A stretch of 64,000 bases of DNA from Peronospora farinosa (GCA_947646735.1 CANTFK010000606.1:56055-120054), one strand, 5' to 3'; numbered from the stretch's first letter, positions 52,988 to 64,000 are shown. The notes: generated from the letters alone by a model not told the origin. Numbers and translations are program-made.

Positions 52988-53979
52988 TTATTGCAAATTG
53001 TCATCCTTCTGCATGAGCGCGCTGCCGATTGCAAAACTGCTTGCATCGCAGACGACGCAAAAAGACTTATCCGCGTCCGGCAATGTCAAGACCGGTGTCT
53101 CTACAAGAGATTGCTTTACTGACGTGAACGCATCTACTTGCTCCTTAGACCAAGTACATGCTGCATCCTTTTTTAAAAGGTCAGACAATGGCTTAGTTCG
53201 CTCCGCATAATTCTTTCTGTACTTATGCAAGTAATTAGCGGGCCCAAGGAATTGTCACAGATCCTTCACGGGTCGTGGGACTGGCCATTCCTTTACAGCC
53301 TTTACCTTTTCTGGGTCTGCTTGTACACCGTGCGCACCTAAGATGCAGCTCAGAACAGGTATCTCGGGGACCCCTATGAAGCACTTTTGCAAGTTCACGT
53401 ATAATTGGGCGTCACCCAGAGTCTGCAACACAGCGTCTAAATGACGCTTGTGCGACTCTATCGCGCTCAGACCATCCTCCGACCTACTATGCACAAATAC
53501 GTCGTCAAAGTAATGGGGCGCGTAGGCACGGTGCTGACGCATCACTCGGTTGAATGTTGCCGGAGAATTTTCCAACCCTTGTGGCATCACAAGCCACTCA
53601 CACAGCATACCGCTTGGGGTGCTTACTGCCGTTTTGGCTACATCGGTATCTCTCATGAAAACTTGATCCTTCGGATCCAACGCGGAAAAGATAGTTGAGT
53701 TTCCCGTGGAGATTAAAACGACATCTTTCCGCGGGATCGGCGTTTGAGCCGAAATGATGTCCGTGCCTTCAGCTTGTCATAAGCATGAACCACGCGTCAT
53801 TCACCTGTTGCTTTACGCACACAGAAGGTCGGGCTGAAGTGAGGCGACTTGATCTCACGTACATGTCCCGCCTTAGCTTGCTTGTCGAAGAACTCATCGA
53901 TGTAATTGACTTGTTCCTTCGGCAACGGCCATTGCCTGGTCACACAATACTTGGTGCCAGGTTCCAGGTTCCAGGTCAA
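52988..53979 (-). pseudogene. Broken reverse transcriptase and RNase H
   Basis: Three pieces in order. 53979-53797 holds the start of RT (VTRQWPLPKEQVNYIDEF and then SPHFSPTFCVRKATGE), ending at a premature stop. 53680-53255 holds the middle, with TPSGMLCEWLVMPQGLENSPATFNR and the active-site block HYFDDVFVHS, in which the Tyr-x-Asp-Asp core is intact. 53230-52988 holds the connection and the start of RNase H (FCVVCDASSFAIGSALMQ). The segment between the first two pieces has frame changes and stops. Confidence 0.88.
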
Positions 53980-54291
53980 TCTCGTGCCTGATGCCCCAAT
54001 CGGCCGGTAGGCGGCTCAGCACTTCTGCTGGAAACACATCACGGTGTTTCCACCGAGTATAATAGAAAGGGATACCTTCAAGGTATCTCAGCCTTGAGCA
54101 GCGAACCGTTTATTATTGTCGGTCTCCAAGATGCTCTCATCCATCGTGGATGAAGAGCAACAGTCCACCACGTTTTCTTCTGGAACTGGTGCGACTATCT
54201 CGTGGATCTTTCCTTCCTTTAGTTCGGACAGGAACAGATCCTACGTAATCTGTGAGAGATTTACTATCTCCTCGGCTGATGCCAAGACAAG

Positions 54292-55161
54292 TTAGAGCAC
54301 CTCGACTGAGGATGCCTCCGGCATTTTGTTTTCGACGATCTCGAACAACTCGTTCATAGGTCCGTCTTCTTGGGCCGAGACTGATCCAAGGGTCACTCGT
54401 TTCGACGTGCCCTTAATCGTCTTAATACATCTAATGCTCGTTCTTCGAGTCACCACGACCTTTGACCTGGAAGAAGGTGTCGTTGCTATCTCAGCTAACG
54501 CACTCCTTCCAACCGAACCAGGCTCTTGGCTCTGTGCCGGTTCTTGTGGCGCTTGACTTCCTGTCAGCCCGCCATCAACTGCCACAGGCTCTCGTCTCTG
54601 TGCAGGACTATTGGACGCATGACTACCTGTCATCGCCCCATTCACTACACCAGTCTTTTCGACCTGGGTAGAAATATGTGTCACCTGGTTTTCCACCAGT
54701 GCACTCACAACTATACCACTCTTTTCGAGCTGGGTAGTTCCTGGTGCCGATTGATATACCGTCATCGTACCCTCGACTATGTTGGACAAAGCATCAATCG
54801 CATAAGCCTCTCGCAGGAGCACTTCCTTTTCGATGTCCCGAGTAGAGTTAGCGATTGTGCGTGTACGCCAGTCTATCCATGGTTTGTATTTAGCCAACCA
54901 AGGCATGCCTAGTATGAGGTCATACGGACTCTCCATACCTATCACTGTGAACTTCTATTTACAAGAGAAGTCACTGAAACTGAAGGCGAGTTCAACTTGA
55001 ACTCCCTCCAATTTTACGAGCGCGCCGTTCGCTATGAGAATTGTCGCCTTGTCTCGCTTGCCATCCTGACAAAGCGACTCATAACTCGGCGGACTCTTTT
55101 CCAGAGCCGCGAGTTTCGCATAATTCTGTGATGCACCCGAATAAAAGAGAAGGGTCATCAC
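54292..55161 (-). pseudogene. Retroviral-type aspartic protease remnant with altered active site
   Basis: The frame 55161-54955 carries LLFYSGASQNY, aligned with the usual Asp-Ser-Gly-Ala active site; the Asp is replaced by Tyr (TAT codon). A stop follows. The next frame, 54945-54292, carries the flap-distal block SPYDLILGMPWLAKYKPWIDW typical of Ty3/gypsy proteases, then a long Ser/Thr/Gln-rich spacer with partial internal repeats (NQVTHIST and TGSHASN / TGSQAPQ). Loss of the catalytic Asp fits decay. Confidence 0.85.
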
Positions 55162-55465
55162 TTGGTCATTAGCCTCGTATTCGAGAGCTATAGACCAAAA
55201 GGGTTGAGGTCCGACCTTTCGGTACCTCAGGGACTATGCTACCTATTTTTTCGATCACTCTGAACTAGGGGTAGCGTTATAGTCCGCGACAGTAGGGCAT
55301 CCCGGTACCTACTGCTCTATCACATTTCCCTACCGATCTTGTGCAGATGCTGAACTTTTGCGTTACGCAAGCTGGTTATTTGCACATCATTTGGGTGGCA
55401 AAATCCAATTTTCAGTCCTTGTATTGCTCCACTCCGCTGAACTTTTCAATCATCAACTTTGAGTC

Positions 55466-55932
55466 TCAAGCGTTGGGCACGTGATGTTCACCAAGACCCG
55501 GCAAACAGCCAGGGTCTGCGTACGGCGTTTTGGGCTGTCCTTGTTGATGATGCGCCTGAGCTTGATACGCTGCTTGCACTTGGGCTGCCGCTTGTGCTTG
55601 CAACGCGGCTTGTGCTTCCGGCGCACCTTGATTAACCGCGCCTATGCTTCGACGCGCCGGTAAAAGCATCCAGCTCCGAACGGTCCCATGCCATACAGTA
55701 CGTTGATCTGCATTGGAGTGCACCCTAGCGCACTGCCGCCATCAATTGAGCGACGAAAACCACTTACTACAAATGAAGCTTGCGCCAAGTTGCGCCCATT
55801 CGTTTGTCGCCCAGGTTGTGCATGTTGCATGCGTGGCGAGATAGGCGAACCGTTTGACACGCTTACACTAGCTCTTTCGATAGTGTCCATGCGTGTCTCC
55901 AACCGTGTGAGTGCTGCGAGCACGCGGTCCAT
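55466..55932 (-). pseudogene. Gag-like fragment
   Basis: Two overlapping minus-strand frames, 55932-55642 and 55723-55466, hold a short coiled coil (DRVLAALTRLETRMDTIE), a Gly-Ser-Gly-rich middle and an Ala/Gln-rich run (repeated AQAA and QAQA). Composition and position upstream of the protease fit Gag of Ty3/gypsy elements, but no CCHC zinc knuckle was seen. Confidence 0.5.
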
Positions 55933-56406
55933 ATTTGACAGTGACGTCTCCTGGTCAGCGTCGCTCCTTTCGCGAGCGACTCCTCCGGTCGGGGGTGTTC
56001 GTACCTCGCCGACAGGATGCTCAGACCCGTCGCTTGGGCTTATAATCTCTTGAATTGGAATGACCTGTGCACGAGAGAGGAATTTTGAGATATATTCCTG
56101 ATCATAGCAACTCGCATTTGATCTTACTTCGTGTTGGTTTCACACGACTGTTGAATAGAATCATCCGAAAGTATAACTGCTCACGCGGCTACTCTCAGGG
56201 GTCAGCCAGCTCCGCGACTGTTCACCAATATTTTCAAGACTAACATCATCTTTTTAGGATCCTACGAGAATGTCAAGGGTACCTGAAACCCTCCAAGGTC
56301 ATGGCTTGACGATCCGTGAGCTTGGATGATGTGACATAAGCAGCATATTCAACGTTCAGATGAAGAAGAGTGTGTTGTTGCACAATTGGTGAGGGACCTA
56401 CGATCT

Positions 56407-56442
56407 TGGTGAGGGAGTAAGAGATGGTGAGGGAGTAAGAGA
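56407..56442. repeat. Perfect 18-bp tandem duplication
   Basis: The 18-bp unit TGGTGAGGGAGTAAGAGA occurs twice back to back (56407-56424 and 56425-56442), with a partial copy just upstream near 56389. It lies in the region between the retroelement and the RING gene. Confidence 0.85.
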
Positions 56443-57040
56443 AGCAGCCTACAGAGGTTTTCTATGTGTACGTTTCTATGTTTTTAGGATTACGGTCAAA
56501 TAATTCAAGAGATCTTTTTCCTGAGATATATACACTTTTCCTTTTTTACCCCTTAAAGACTAATTAAACTTTCCCGAGCAACTTTCTTTGGCATTAACAC
56601 GCCACATTTTTCGTGTAGTTTTTGTTCAGTGGATCCCCTAAGTAGGTTTCTCGTGTTCACGACTAAGTTACGCGGGGCTTTTCCTTCAAACATCCATACG
56701 GCACTCACATGATCCAGGACCTTGATATTAGAGCTAATGTATACGATAAAGTACCTTTTGAGCTTATGAAGGTCAAATGGCACTCAACAGTCGAGAATGA
56801 CGTGTCAGGCAGAATTTGAAACAGGGAGACTATTCCGCGTAGACTAATATACCATTAATAAACCTTAGAGATAAATTTGATTTATTGCTAATAATTACTA
56901 CTGATACGCTCATCTTAAACATAACGGAGCGAAAAAATGACTAAAATTATACCATCTCATTGCTCATTGGTTAAAACCTTCTCCAGAGAAGCGAATTCCG
57001 TAAATAATCCAGAGAGCCAAGAAGTCGAGGCGATAGTAAA
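56443..57040. other. Intergenic, upstream of the RING gene
   Basis: About 600 AT-rich bases with no supported gene. A 76-codon minus-strand frame at 56553-56783 has no recognisable motif. The last part should hold the promoter of the RING gene. Confidence 0.35.
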
Positions 57041-58076
57041 ATGCCGAGCAACGAAGAGAATGTCGCACTCCATGCATCGAACCCCAACATCATAAGTACA
57101 AGTGCATTACCATCTCCATCTAGAGCTCGTCTGCTTGCATCTGCTGGATTTGGCAATGGTCCTACTGCACCTGATGAAGCACATGCCGTCCGTCTAAATG
57201 TGCTCAATAGTAGCGTTCAAGAAGCCCGTGAAGCGCGTAATTCGCGTCTTATTATAGGGGCAATCTCATTGGTCAATTTACCCCAGATCATTGCTGCTGC
57301 TGTCATTTTAGCGTCATCATGGCAAAATGAGACGTTGTGCTTCCGGATTCAAGTGTGGGTTTTACTTCACACGATCCACTTAACACTCACTTTGCTGCTC
57401 GAATGGGCACTTTACTATTTAAATCTCGCACGCAGTAACAATGCGATTCGTCTTCGAGAGAAGTACATGACTATCTTGAGTCAAGTCAAGTACGGACTTG
57501 ATCTGGCTGGTCTCTTTTGGTTCCTAGTGGGCAATATGTGGGTCATCAGTGACAGTGCTCGTTGTAATGACGGGTCTGCAATGTACCAATTAGCATTATG
57601 GATGATCATCATTTCCTATGCCAAGATTTTTCTGCCGTGTTTGCTGCTACTGGCGTTATTGCCGATCCTATGCTTCTGTCTGCCTTGTGTCATTCGACTC
57701 CTCAGCAGATTGCAGGACCCCATGAGAGGAAAAGGGGCCACCCAAGAGGTGGAAACTGTATTTTGTTTATTTTGCTTTTGTTTCGTACTGACGTTTTGTT
57801 TTTTACTTGATGTAGCTCATCGACCAGTTAGAGACCAAGACGTACACGAGCAACATGTTCCCGCCCGAAGATGCATGCTGCTGTATTTGCCTGAATACTT
57901 ACGAAGCTTCACAGTCCTTGCGTGTGCTACCGTGCGCGCACCATTTTCACAAAGAATGCGTGGACGAATGGCTTTTAGTGAATTCGACGTGCCCAACCTG
58001 CCGCAAATCCATGTTTGACGCAGGTTTAGGCGGTCCCATGGCAACAAGCGAGGAAGACATGCTGCAGCGTGTGTAA
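57041..58076 (+). CDS. Transmembrane RING-H2 E3 ubiquitin ligase
   Basis: Two exons, 57041-57748 and 57816-58076, join in phase 0 over a 67-nt intron (GTGGAA...TGTAG), giving 322 residues. The N-terminal 60 residues are Ser/Ala-rich. Four hydrophobic segments follow, including NLPQIIAAAVILASSW, a long one at about 108-135 and ISYAKIFLPCLLLLALLPIL. Then comes the junction KGATQELIDQLETKTY, which matches the linker found just before the RING in plant and protist membrane RING proteins. The RING-H2 domain covers about 258-298 (CCICL, then Cys-x-His-x-x-His-x-x-Cys, then CPTC) with all eight ligands present. It would transfer ubiquitin to membrane or secretory-pathway substrates. Confidence 0.92.
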
Positions 58077-61000
58077 TGACGAAGACTTTTTACCGCCGCC
58101 AGATATTCTCAGTTTATTGGTTAATGATTATGTAGACTTTTGATTACACGGTGGCTGATGTGAGCTTCTACTTTCCAAAATAGCCATTCCAAGAAATTCG
58201 GCGGCATTTGAAGAGCAATGATATATGCCAGTTCGTCGTCGCCATAGCGTGCTTGCATTAACGCAATAGATGTGCGTAGCAGGTACTCACCAGATTTTAA
58301 TTAGTGTAGGCCTTTTGGTGCAGATACTACAACGACCACAGCACAGTCCGAAATATCGTGTTCCTACAAGCTTCTTTTGCATATCTGTTGAGACTAATGT
58401 TATTGTGCTCGTCGTAGCAAAGTCATGATTACCATCGATCTAGATCAGGCTTGGATATTTTTAATATACTTCAATACTTTGTGGTGAGAACGTTCTATTT
58501 GAAGGGTCTGTACAGGCATGTTAGAAATAAGTATCAAATGCAGGCAACAACTTTACATCTATAAACATAACAAAAAAATTTTAAGATACATAAAAATTAG
58601 AAAGAGAATTAATGAAGATGAGCTTTTTTTAGAGATGAGGTTGTAATCGAAAAATAAACTCCTAAGGGGATCAGCTGTTCTGTAAACTAATATACATGCC
58701 ACTTCTTTCTATCCATGTCACGTAGCTTCTTGCCGTGGTAATTAGATGGCAGCTCAGCTTTATTCAATGTAAAGAGTTCCGGTCAGAAGTCGCGCTCGAA
58801 GACACCAGATGGAATACGCGTAGTGCCAGCCTAGTAGCGGTCAGCGTACTCCGTTTTTTCTTGGTTTTTATTTTGTCATGCGTATAGAATACGCCGTGGT
58901 ATGTATTTTTTCTTATCTCTTGGTACATTTATCGTGTAATATAAGCTTTAACCTTTTTTATAGTTCTTTTGATTAACAACTTCTTGTTGAAAATAATCGT
59001 CACATGTCTGAAGATAATATAAATTTGTGACCTCTGGTGCAGTCGTCTGTATAGGTGTCATCATCCTTTGTGATATCACGGAAGCTGGGGCTGTTTGAAG
59101 GAGAGATAGTAAATATTGTAAGAACCAGCTCCACGTCTCCTTATTTCCATTAATACTAGCCCGACTTTACTTATTTTGAGTCTCGTTATTTTCATAAACA
59201 TGCCACAAAAGTATCCCATCGACTGAAGTCGTAAATGTGCCATTCACGAATATCTCATGGTCACTGTATAACTTATGCGCTTGCATCCCTTCTCGAGAAT
59301 TATGCTCAATTGCCTGAATTTAACATTTACAATTTCAAGCTTGGCTTTGTGACCTGGTTAAAACGAGGTTGTATTGCTCAATGCATTTCCAAATAGCTTA
59401 AGCTTTACCTTTCCCGAGCGTACACACATGTAGTGTAGTGCGATCGCAATATTTGCGGATGCGATCACCCCAGTCAACACTGGCGCGCACACGACCGACT
59501 ACGAAGGGGTACCAAAACTTTTGGCGCGCAACTACGCTTGTGCGATACATACAATAATCATTGCAATGGGTCCACATTATTGAAAAAAATCACGCCCGCA
59601 TAAGTTTGTCATACGATCAAATGCCCTTGTCACTCACTGACTTCACAGGCGGTCATCATCCCCCAAAAAGGTCTCTTACCACGATATCTCTTTCGTCGAA
59701 CAATATTCTGTCCCTTGAGCTGCAACGACATCTTCGCCTCCAAGAGCTTAGTAAATTTGGCCTCACATATTTAATAACAACCGAGCCTGGACGGTCGCTT
59801 TTATATTCATGCTGCGTAACATTGCCGCTATAAAATCTACAAATTTATATCGTGGCAACAATTGCATTTTTATAATCGATTTTCTTAATTTTTTTAAACA
59901 GTTTTTATATATTTCTTTAGCTACTAACCTCTCTAACCGTTTAATGGTTTTAACTCGTTTAAACTCGTTTTACACTCTGTAGACAATCTACCACGCTTAT
60001 AGCAAGATAATCTAGGTAAGTTTACGTCTGCATGCTAGGTTTAATTACTGAGTAATAAGTGGTATTAGTTTTAGGGAAGCGTTAAATATCCCACACCTTT
60101 TTGTTATTGGCCCACACTCCCAATTTTAATTGGTCAATATGTTTTTTCGCCCTTTTTAAAAGTAGAACGAGATCGTCAATATTGATGATCACTTTACCCA
60201 TTAAAACCACAACGAACAGCTTTGCACCACCTCCACAGCTTGCATATGCTTTGTTGAGTGAAAACTATATTGAATATAAAACATCTGACAGATTAGGTTT
60301 AACACATCCCTGGGTACTTGCGTGGCTAAAATATGTAGAAAGTCGTCGATGCCTAAACATTGTCAAGAATGTCATTTTTTGCTGCAGCTCTTCGATCTTT
60401 GGCCCTTAAAGCAAACAATTGTGGTCACATTTTTCTCATCTCTTCACTCTAGTCATTTGTTGATGCCAGAATGAGACGGCTCCCTGTCAGCAACGGGTTG
60501 TGCCCTTCTGACTGCTGGTTGTTGATTGTTTCTTGAAATATTTGCGTTGGTAGACATTGGTTGATGCCCGTTCTTCACAATTTATCCTATTTAGCTGCTG
60601 TTCTTGATAGCGACCGCTCAGAGTTGGCAAAGAAGGACTTGTTTTATGTACATTGATGGACTTTCCTCCATATGTACGCTCCTGTTCCGTTGAATCCTTC
60701 ACATGATCACGCGGACGGACCAAGCAATACACCATCTCCTCTTCCAGGCCCGGCCGACTACGGCTGCTGTGTCTGGAACATGCACTAGGTATCTGTCCGC
60801 AATCGGTGCAACACTACGACATTCTTCAAATTGTACTTAGCATCACGTTACAATTCATTATAATCCATAGCCAACATGTCAACCCTTTCTTAGTACCCCG
60901 CAGTGTAAGAAAATATATAAATTCACCATTTCACGCGGTACTGTCACTTTTAAGTGATTGAGCTTGTGTCGAATCCGCTTCGACTAGGGCAAATCTAATC

Positions 61001-61282
61001 TGAATATCAGCTGCTCTCGATCTTGTGATTTGTTTACCTCGTGCTACACACGCTTCGTTATCTAATCTAGCAATCGGAATCTGCGGCACACCCATCCACG
61101 ATGAATTTCAAACCATTCGTGCTTATATAGCCAGAAAATCTCTTGTGACGGGTGAAAGGACCCGTCTGCACGAGCTGTAGACCTCGAAAGTCGATGAATG
61201 TATCGTTCGTGGCACTCTCATTGTTCACTGGAGACGTTGCACATTTCTTTTTATTCCAGTTTCCACCATCTTTTCGCCAAAG
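58077..61282. other. AT-rich 3.2-kb intergenic region
   Basis: No gene is supported. Several frames of 80-100 codons exist (for example 59561-59833 plus and 60101-60409 plus), but they lack domain-like features and are rich in residues expected from AT-rich DNA. The right end should be the promoter and 5' UTR of the MFS transporter. No tRNA, repeat array or element terminus was recognised. Confidence 0.4.
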
Positions 61283-62941
61283 ATGACCCCTCCTGCCAAG
61301 TCCTGCAGCGACAAAGTCAAAGAAGCTCTAATTAAGCATTGGACAGTACCCGACAAGAAACGGCCCGCGGAGCAAGACGCAGCCGAGAAATATCTGCTCA
61401 CCGTCTGCATCTTCGGCAAGTACATGACGCTGCCGTGGATCAAATTCAAGCGCTGGTATCTCTTGGTGACGAGTTTCTTGGTGCAATTCTGCATCGGTGC
61501 GATCTCCTCATGGTCGGTACTTAACAATCCCATTGATGTGCTCATCTACGGCAAGAAGGACAAGGGCATGGCGGTCAACGCCTTTTACATCTCTGTGGGT
61601 ATGCTAGGTACCACGACGGCCATCATGGGTCCGTGGCTTGAGCGCAATGGTCCTCGAGCTGGTATGGTGCTTGGTACGACATCGTTTCTAATCGGGTGTA
61701 TTATCAGCTGCATCTCGTTGCACGCCAAGTCAATTGTCGGTCTCTACATTGGCTACGGGCTATTTTGCGGCTTTGGGAACGGTATATGCTACACTTCGCC
61801 CGTGTCGGCCCTGCAGAAGTGGTTTCCGGATTACCGCGGTGCTGCTGCTGGCTTTGCTGTAAGTGGCTTTGGGGTCGGGTCGGTCGTGTGGGCCAAGGCG
61901 TACCTCCCCATCATCGCTTGGACTAGCGTGCCCGACCTGTTCATCGTCACTGGATGTGTTATGGGAGTCATTTTGTACAGTTGTGCTGTTTGTCTGCGCA
62001 ACCCGCCCTCTTCGTTCCACGTGGGTGGACTGAATATACATGGTGAAGTCGTTTACGAGACGCAGGAGGAGTCCTTTCAGCGCGGCGAGAATGTGAGTAT
62101 TAGGTCTTCGCTCAGGTACGAGTCAGCCACGAACCTGGCCGCTCAAGAAGAGGAGGACCCGAGCACGAACGATAGTAAGGCCCAGGTGAAGAAATTGACT
62201 CTCATCCAGTCAATGACGTCGCCCGACTTCATATGTATGTGTATCATGTTCTTTGGCAACCAGCTTTATGGGCTCATCGTGCTGTCCAAGCTCTCCACTA
62301 TGTCCACCACGCTCTTCGGCAAGACAGCCGCCCAAGGTGCGGACATCGTGTCCATCAACGGTCTATTCAGCTTTGTCGGGCGACTAGTGTTCCCTCTCAT
62401 CTCGGATGTGATCGTGCGCGTATTCAACGTTGAGCATGCATTCGCGCGTAAATGCCTCTTTCTCTACGGAGTGATCTCACAGATCGTTATCATTGCTATC
62501 ATCCCGACGCTGATCCGAAATGACAGCTACACAGTCTTCGCGGTCCTCGTATTTCTGCTGACGTTGTCGTATGGTGGCGGTTTGGGCACGATCCCGTGCT
62601 TCCTGACAGACATGTTCGGTGCCTTCAACATCGGTACCTTGCACGGCTTAATCTTGTGGGCGTGGTCGCTTGGTGGTGTGGTGGGCGGACTGGTCTTTAA
62701 CGCCAAGTACACTGCGGCTATAAAGAACGGTGCCACACCCGAGGACGCGTACATCGACAGCATCTACAAGATTCTGATTGTGGTGTGTGTCACAGGTAGC
62801 TTCGTTTTTATGGTGCGCACGAACCCACGCGACCGATTCGAGAAGGGATACCACCACAGTCTGTTTGGCAAGCGTGTGATCAGTATCAAGCCCAAGGATA
62901 CGACCGTGAATCAAAATGGCTCAATGCAAAACGAGGTCTAA
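61283..62941 (+). CDS. MFS transporter, oxalate/formate antiporter (OFA)-like
   Basis: The single exon encodes 552 residues from ATG 61283. A short cytosolic start with Lys/Glu-rich sequence leads to about twelve membrane segments in two halves. The first half has GAISSWSVLNNPI and the MFS loop GPWLERNGPRAG. A long hydrophilic loop (about 240-310) follows, then the second half with INGLFSFVGRLVFPLISD and LSYGGGLGTIPCFLTDMFG. The GLFCGFGNGICYTSPVSALQKWFPDYRGAAAG block is typical of the oxalate/formate/monocarboxylate branch of the major facilitator superfamily. Substrate is unknown; a small carboxylate is likely. Confidence 0.9.
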   Translation: MTPPAKSCSDKVKEALIKHWTVPDKKRPAEQDAAEKYLLTVCIFGKYMTLPWIKFKRWYLLVTSFLVQFCIGAISSWSVLNNPIDVLIYGKKDKGMAVNAFYISVGMLGTTTAIMGPWLERNGPRAGMVLGTTSFLIGCIISCISLHAKSIVGLYIGYGLFCGFGNGICYTSPVSALQKWFPDYRGAAAGFAVSGFGVGSVVWAKAYLPIIAWTSVPDLFIVTGCVMGVILYSCAVCLRNPPSSFHVGGLNIHGEVVYETQEESFQRGENVSIRSSLRYESATNLAAQEEEDPSTNDSKAQVKKLTLIQSMTSPDFICMCIMFFGNQLYGLIVLSKLSTMSTTLFGKTAAQGADIVSINGLFSFVGRLVFPLISDVIVRVFNVEHAFARKCLFLYGVISQIVIIAIIPTLIRNDSYTVFAVLVFLLTLSYGGGLGTIPCFLTDMFGAFNIGTLHGLILWAWSLGGVVGGLVFNAKYTAAIKNGATPEDAYIDSIYKILIVVCVTGSFVFMVRTNPRDRFEKGYHHSLFGKRVISIKPKDTTVNQNGSMQNEV

Positions 62942-63384
62942 GATGACATGTTCATCTATTGTGAATAGCTAGCTCTCATTACTAAATTGATAAATTGGGG
63001 GCATTCTAAAGCTGCTAGCTAAAAGTTATAATGTAACAGGGTATCTAGTTACACGTAAACATTGAGTAATATACTTAATGTAAGGTCTAAAAGTATCCAT
63101 GATTATTTTTGACCTGTCACTTGGGTGCGATACACAAACGTAAACCAACCTCGTGAATGTGATGTCCATTGATGGATTCACATGGAAAGAGATGACGCTA
63201 GTTGAAGCTAGGCATCGCGACGTCCCAAAAGGACGTCATTATGTATGTATGTGAACGCTTTACGCGAGCCGTCTTGCCACCAAAGTGGCTCAACTTCCGC
63301 ATGCGTCGGGTTATCTCTCTCTTTCTACAATTCTCTCTCTTTCGGCCAGGGTCTATCAAGCGGCGTGCACTACAAGCGCCTCGG
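62942..63384. other. Intergenic between MFS gene and LINE fragment
   Basis: No supported gene. The right part (from about 63200) may be the 3' untranslated end of the LINE fragment. It includes a short inverted repeat GACGTCC/GGACGTC around 63219-63237. Confidence 0.35.
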
Positions 63385-63990
63385 TCAAGTCCTTCCAGGC
63401 TGCACGATCCTGTGCACAAAGGCGAAGGAGGTTAGGTCTGGGGCGCGTTGAAGGTGATGTCCTGCGGAAAGTGTCTGAAGGTCGGCATCGAGGACCATCG
63501 GTAACGTTAGGAGGCGTCTGCCTCTCCATTTGCCGGCCTCGCTGGGGCTGAGGAAGGCTTCCATGAATCGGTATGCTGGAATTTCTGCAGTTCTGCGGAG
63601 GATGTGGCCCAAAAGGCTCCATCGACTGCGAAGCAAGTGGAATCGGAGTGGCTGCGTCTTCGTACGGTCGTAGAGCTTCTCATTCGAAATCGTGGCTGGA
63701 TTACGGACTCTGATCACTTTGCGGAGCTGTTGACGATGGAAACTCTCGAGGCTACTTAGTACGGAATCGGTGAGGGCCCAAGTCCCGCAGTTGTAAAGCA
63801 GGATCGGCAAGACGTAGCAGTTGTAGAGGCGCAGGCGCGTAGCTTCCGAGGTCTTCGATGGCCAAAGCCTAACTTTCCACATGCGGTGTAGTGCAGCAGT
63901 CTCTACATTCTTGCGACGGGAGACGTCTTCGGCGTCTGCAACAACCGCCAAAACCCGCTATCGGAAGCGGCATCCCTCACCTCAAGGTCC
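63385..63990 (-). pseudogene. 3' fragment of a LINE-type (non-LTR) retrotransposon
   Basis: The frame 63951-63385 encodes the C-terminal part of a non-LTR reverse transcriptase. It has the typical thumb block RLRLYNCYVLPILLYNCGTWAL, then LSSLESFHRQQLRKVIRVRN, and RSRWSLLGHILRR near the end. A TAG interrupts the frame just upstream near 63960, and the rest of the element would lie beyond the right edge of the window. It appears 5' truncated or decayed, as most LINE copies are. Confidence 0.88.
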
Positions 63991-64000
63991 GGGAGCAACG

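Larger units (their letters stand above)
50480..56060 (-). mobile_element. Degenerate Ty3/gypsy chromovirus retrotransposon
   Basis: Reading the minus strand from 56.06 kb downward, the order is gag-like, aspartic protease, reverse transcriptase, RNase H, integrase and chromodomain, as in Ty3/gypsy chromoviruses. Every domain except the last is broken by stop codons or frame changes, so the copy cannot be active. Long terminal repeats, primer-binding site and target-site duplication could not be made out, so the ends are approximate. Loss of the LTRs could mean an old or nested insertion. No host gene is interrupted; the flanks are the PDZ and RING genes. Confidence 0.88.

Noticed and set aside
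57855..58076. Stand-alone small RING protein
   Set aside because: It is the second exon of the membrane RING-H2 gene; the junction sequence matches the family linker.
59561..59833. 90-codon plus-strand frame in the AT-rich region
   Set aside because: No motif, composition expected from chance, no splice or neighbour support.
63198..63551. Several overlapping short plus-strand frames
   Set aside because: They are antisense to, or flank, the LINE reverse transcriptase fragment and show no family features.

Overview
The window reads as nuclear DNA from a eukaryote, most likely a Peronosporales oomycete (Phytophthora or downy-mildew type; inference). The genes are close together (often 100-300 bp apart). 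Many are very long single exons: acetyl-CoA carboxylase about 6.9 kb, SZT2-like about 12.7 kb, a kinase about 3.3 kb. The 14 introns resolved here are short (63-133 nt) GT-AG introns, and 10 of them start with GTAC. There is no bacterial operon structure, CRISPR array or rRNA, and no tRNA was recognised.

Layout. 1-14 kb: the 3' end of an unknown gene (+), acetyl-CoA carboxylase (-), a weak coding remnant, a seven-exon replication factor C large subunit RFC1 (-), a two-exon nucleotide-sugar transporter (+), a small possible membrane protein (-) and a KIAA1143/DUF4604-like nuclear protein (+). 14-25 kb: a 1418-residue protein best read as the CST telomere subunit CTC1 (+), a three-exon Gln/Ser-rich protein that may be a MED15-like Mediator subunit (+), a canonical poly(A) polymerase (-) and a possible decayed small gene. 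25-35.6 kb: a PH + C2 + TEY MAP kinase fusion (-), a Nudix hydrolase (-), an Ala-rich repeat protein (+), an unrecognised 465-residue protein (-) and a DUSP-MYND-USP deubiquitinase with a 9-nt first coding exon (-). 35.7-50 kb: a giant SZT2-like protein (+), divergent from the deubiquitinase across about 140 bp, then a triple-PDZ protein (+).

50-57 kb is a decayed Ty3/gypsy chromovirus on the minus strand (gag-like, protease, RT, RNase H, integrase, chromodomain). Its 3' end overlaps a coding-like tract on the plus strand. 57-64 kb holds a membrane RING-H2 ubiquitin ligase (+), about 3.2 kb of AT-rich DNA without a convincing gene, an OFA-type MFS transporter (+) and, at the right edge, the 3' fragment of a LINE-type retrotransposon (-).

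The genes are mostly unlinked housekeeping functions: lipid synthesis, replication and telomere maintenance, mRNA 3'-end formation, ubiquitin signalling and nutrient/TORC1 sensing. The most interesting points are the PH-C2-MAPK fusion, the DUSP-MYND-USP architecture, SZT2 and CTC1 candidates outside animals and plants, the GTAC bias of 5' splice sites, and the two-strand coding signal inside the retroelement.
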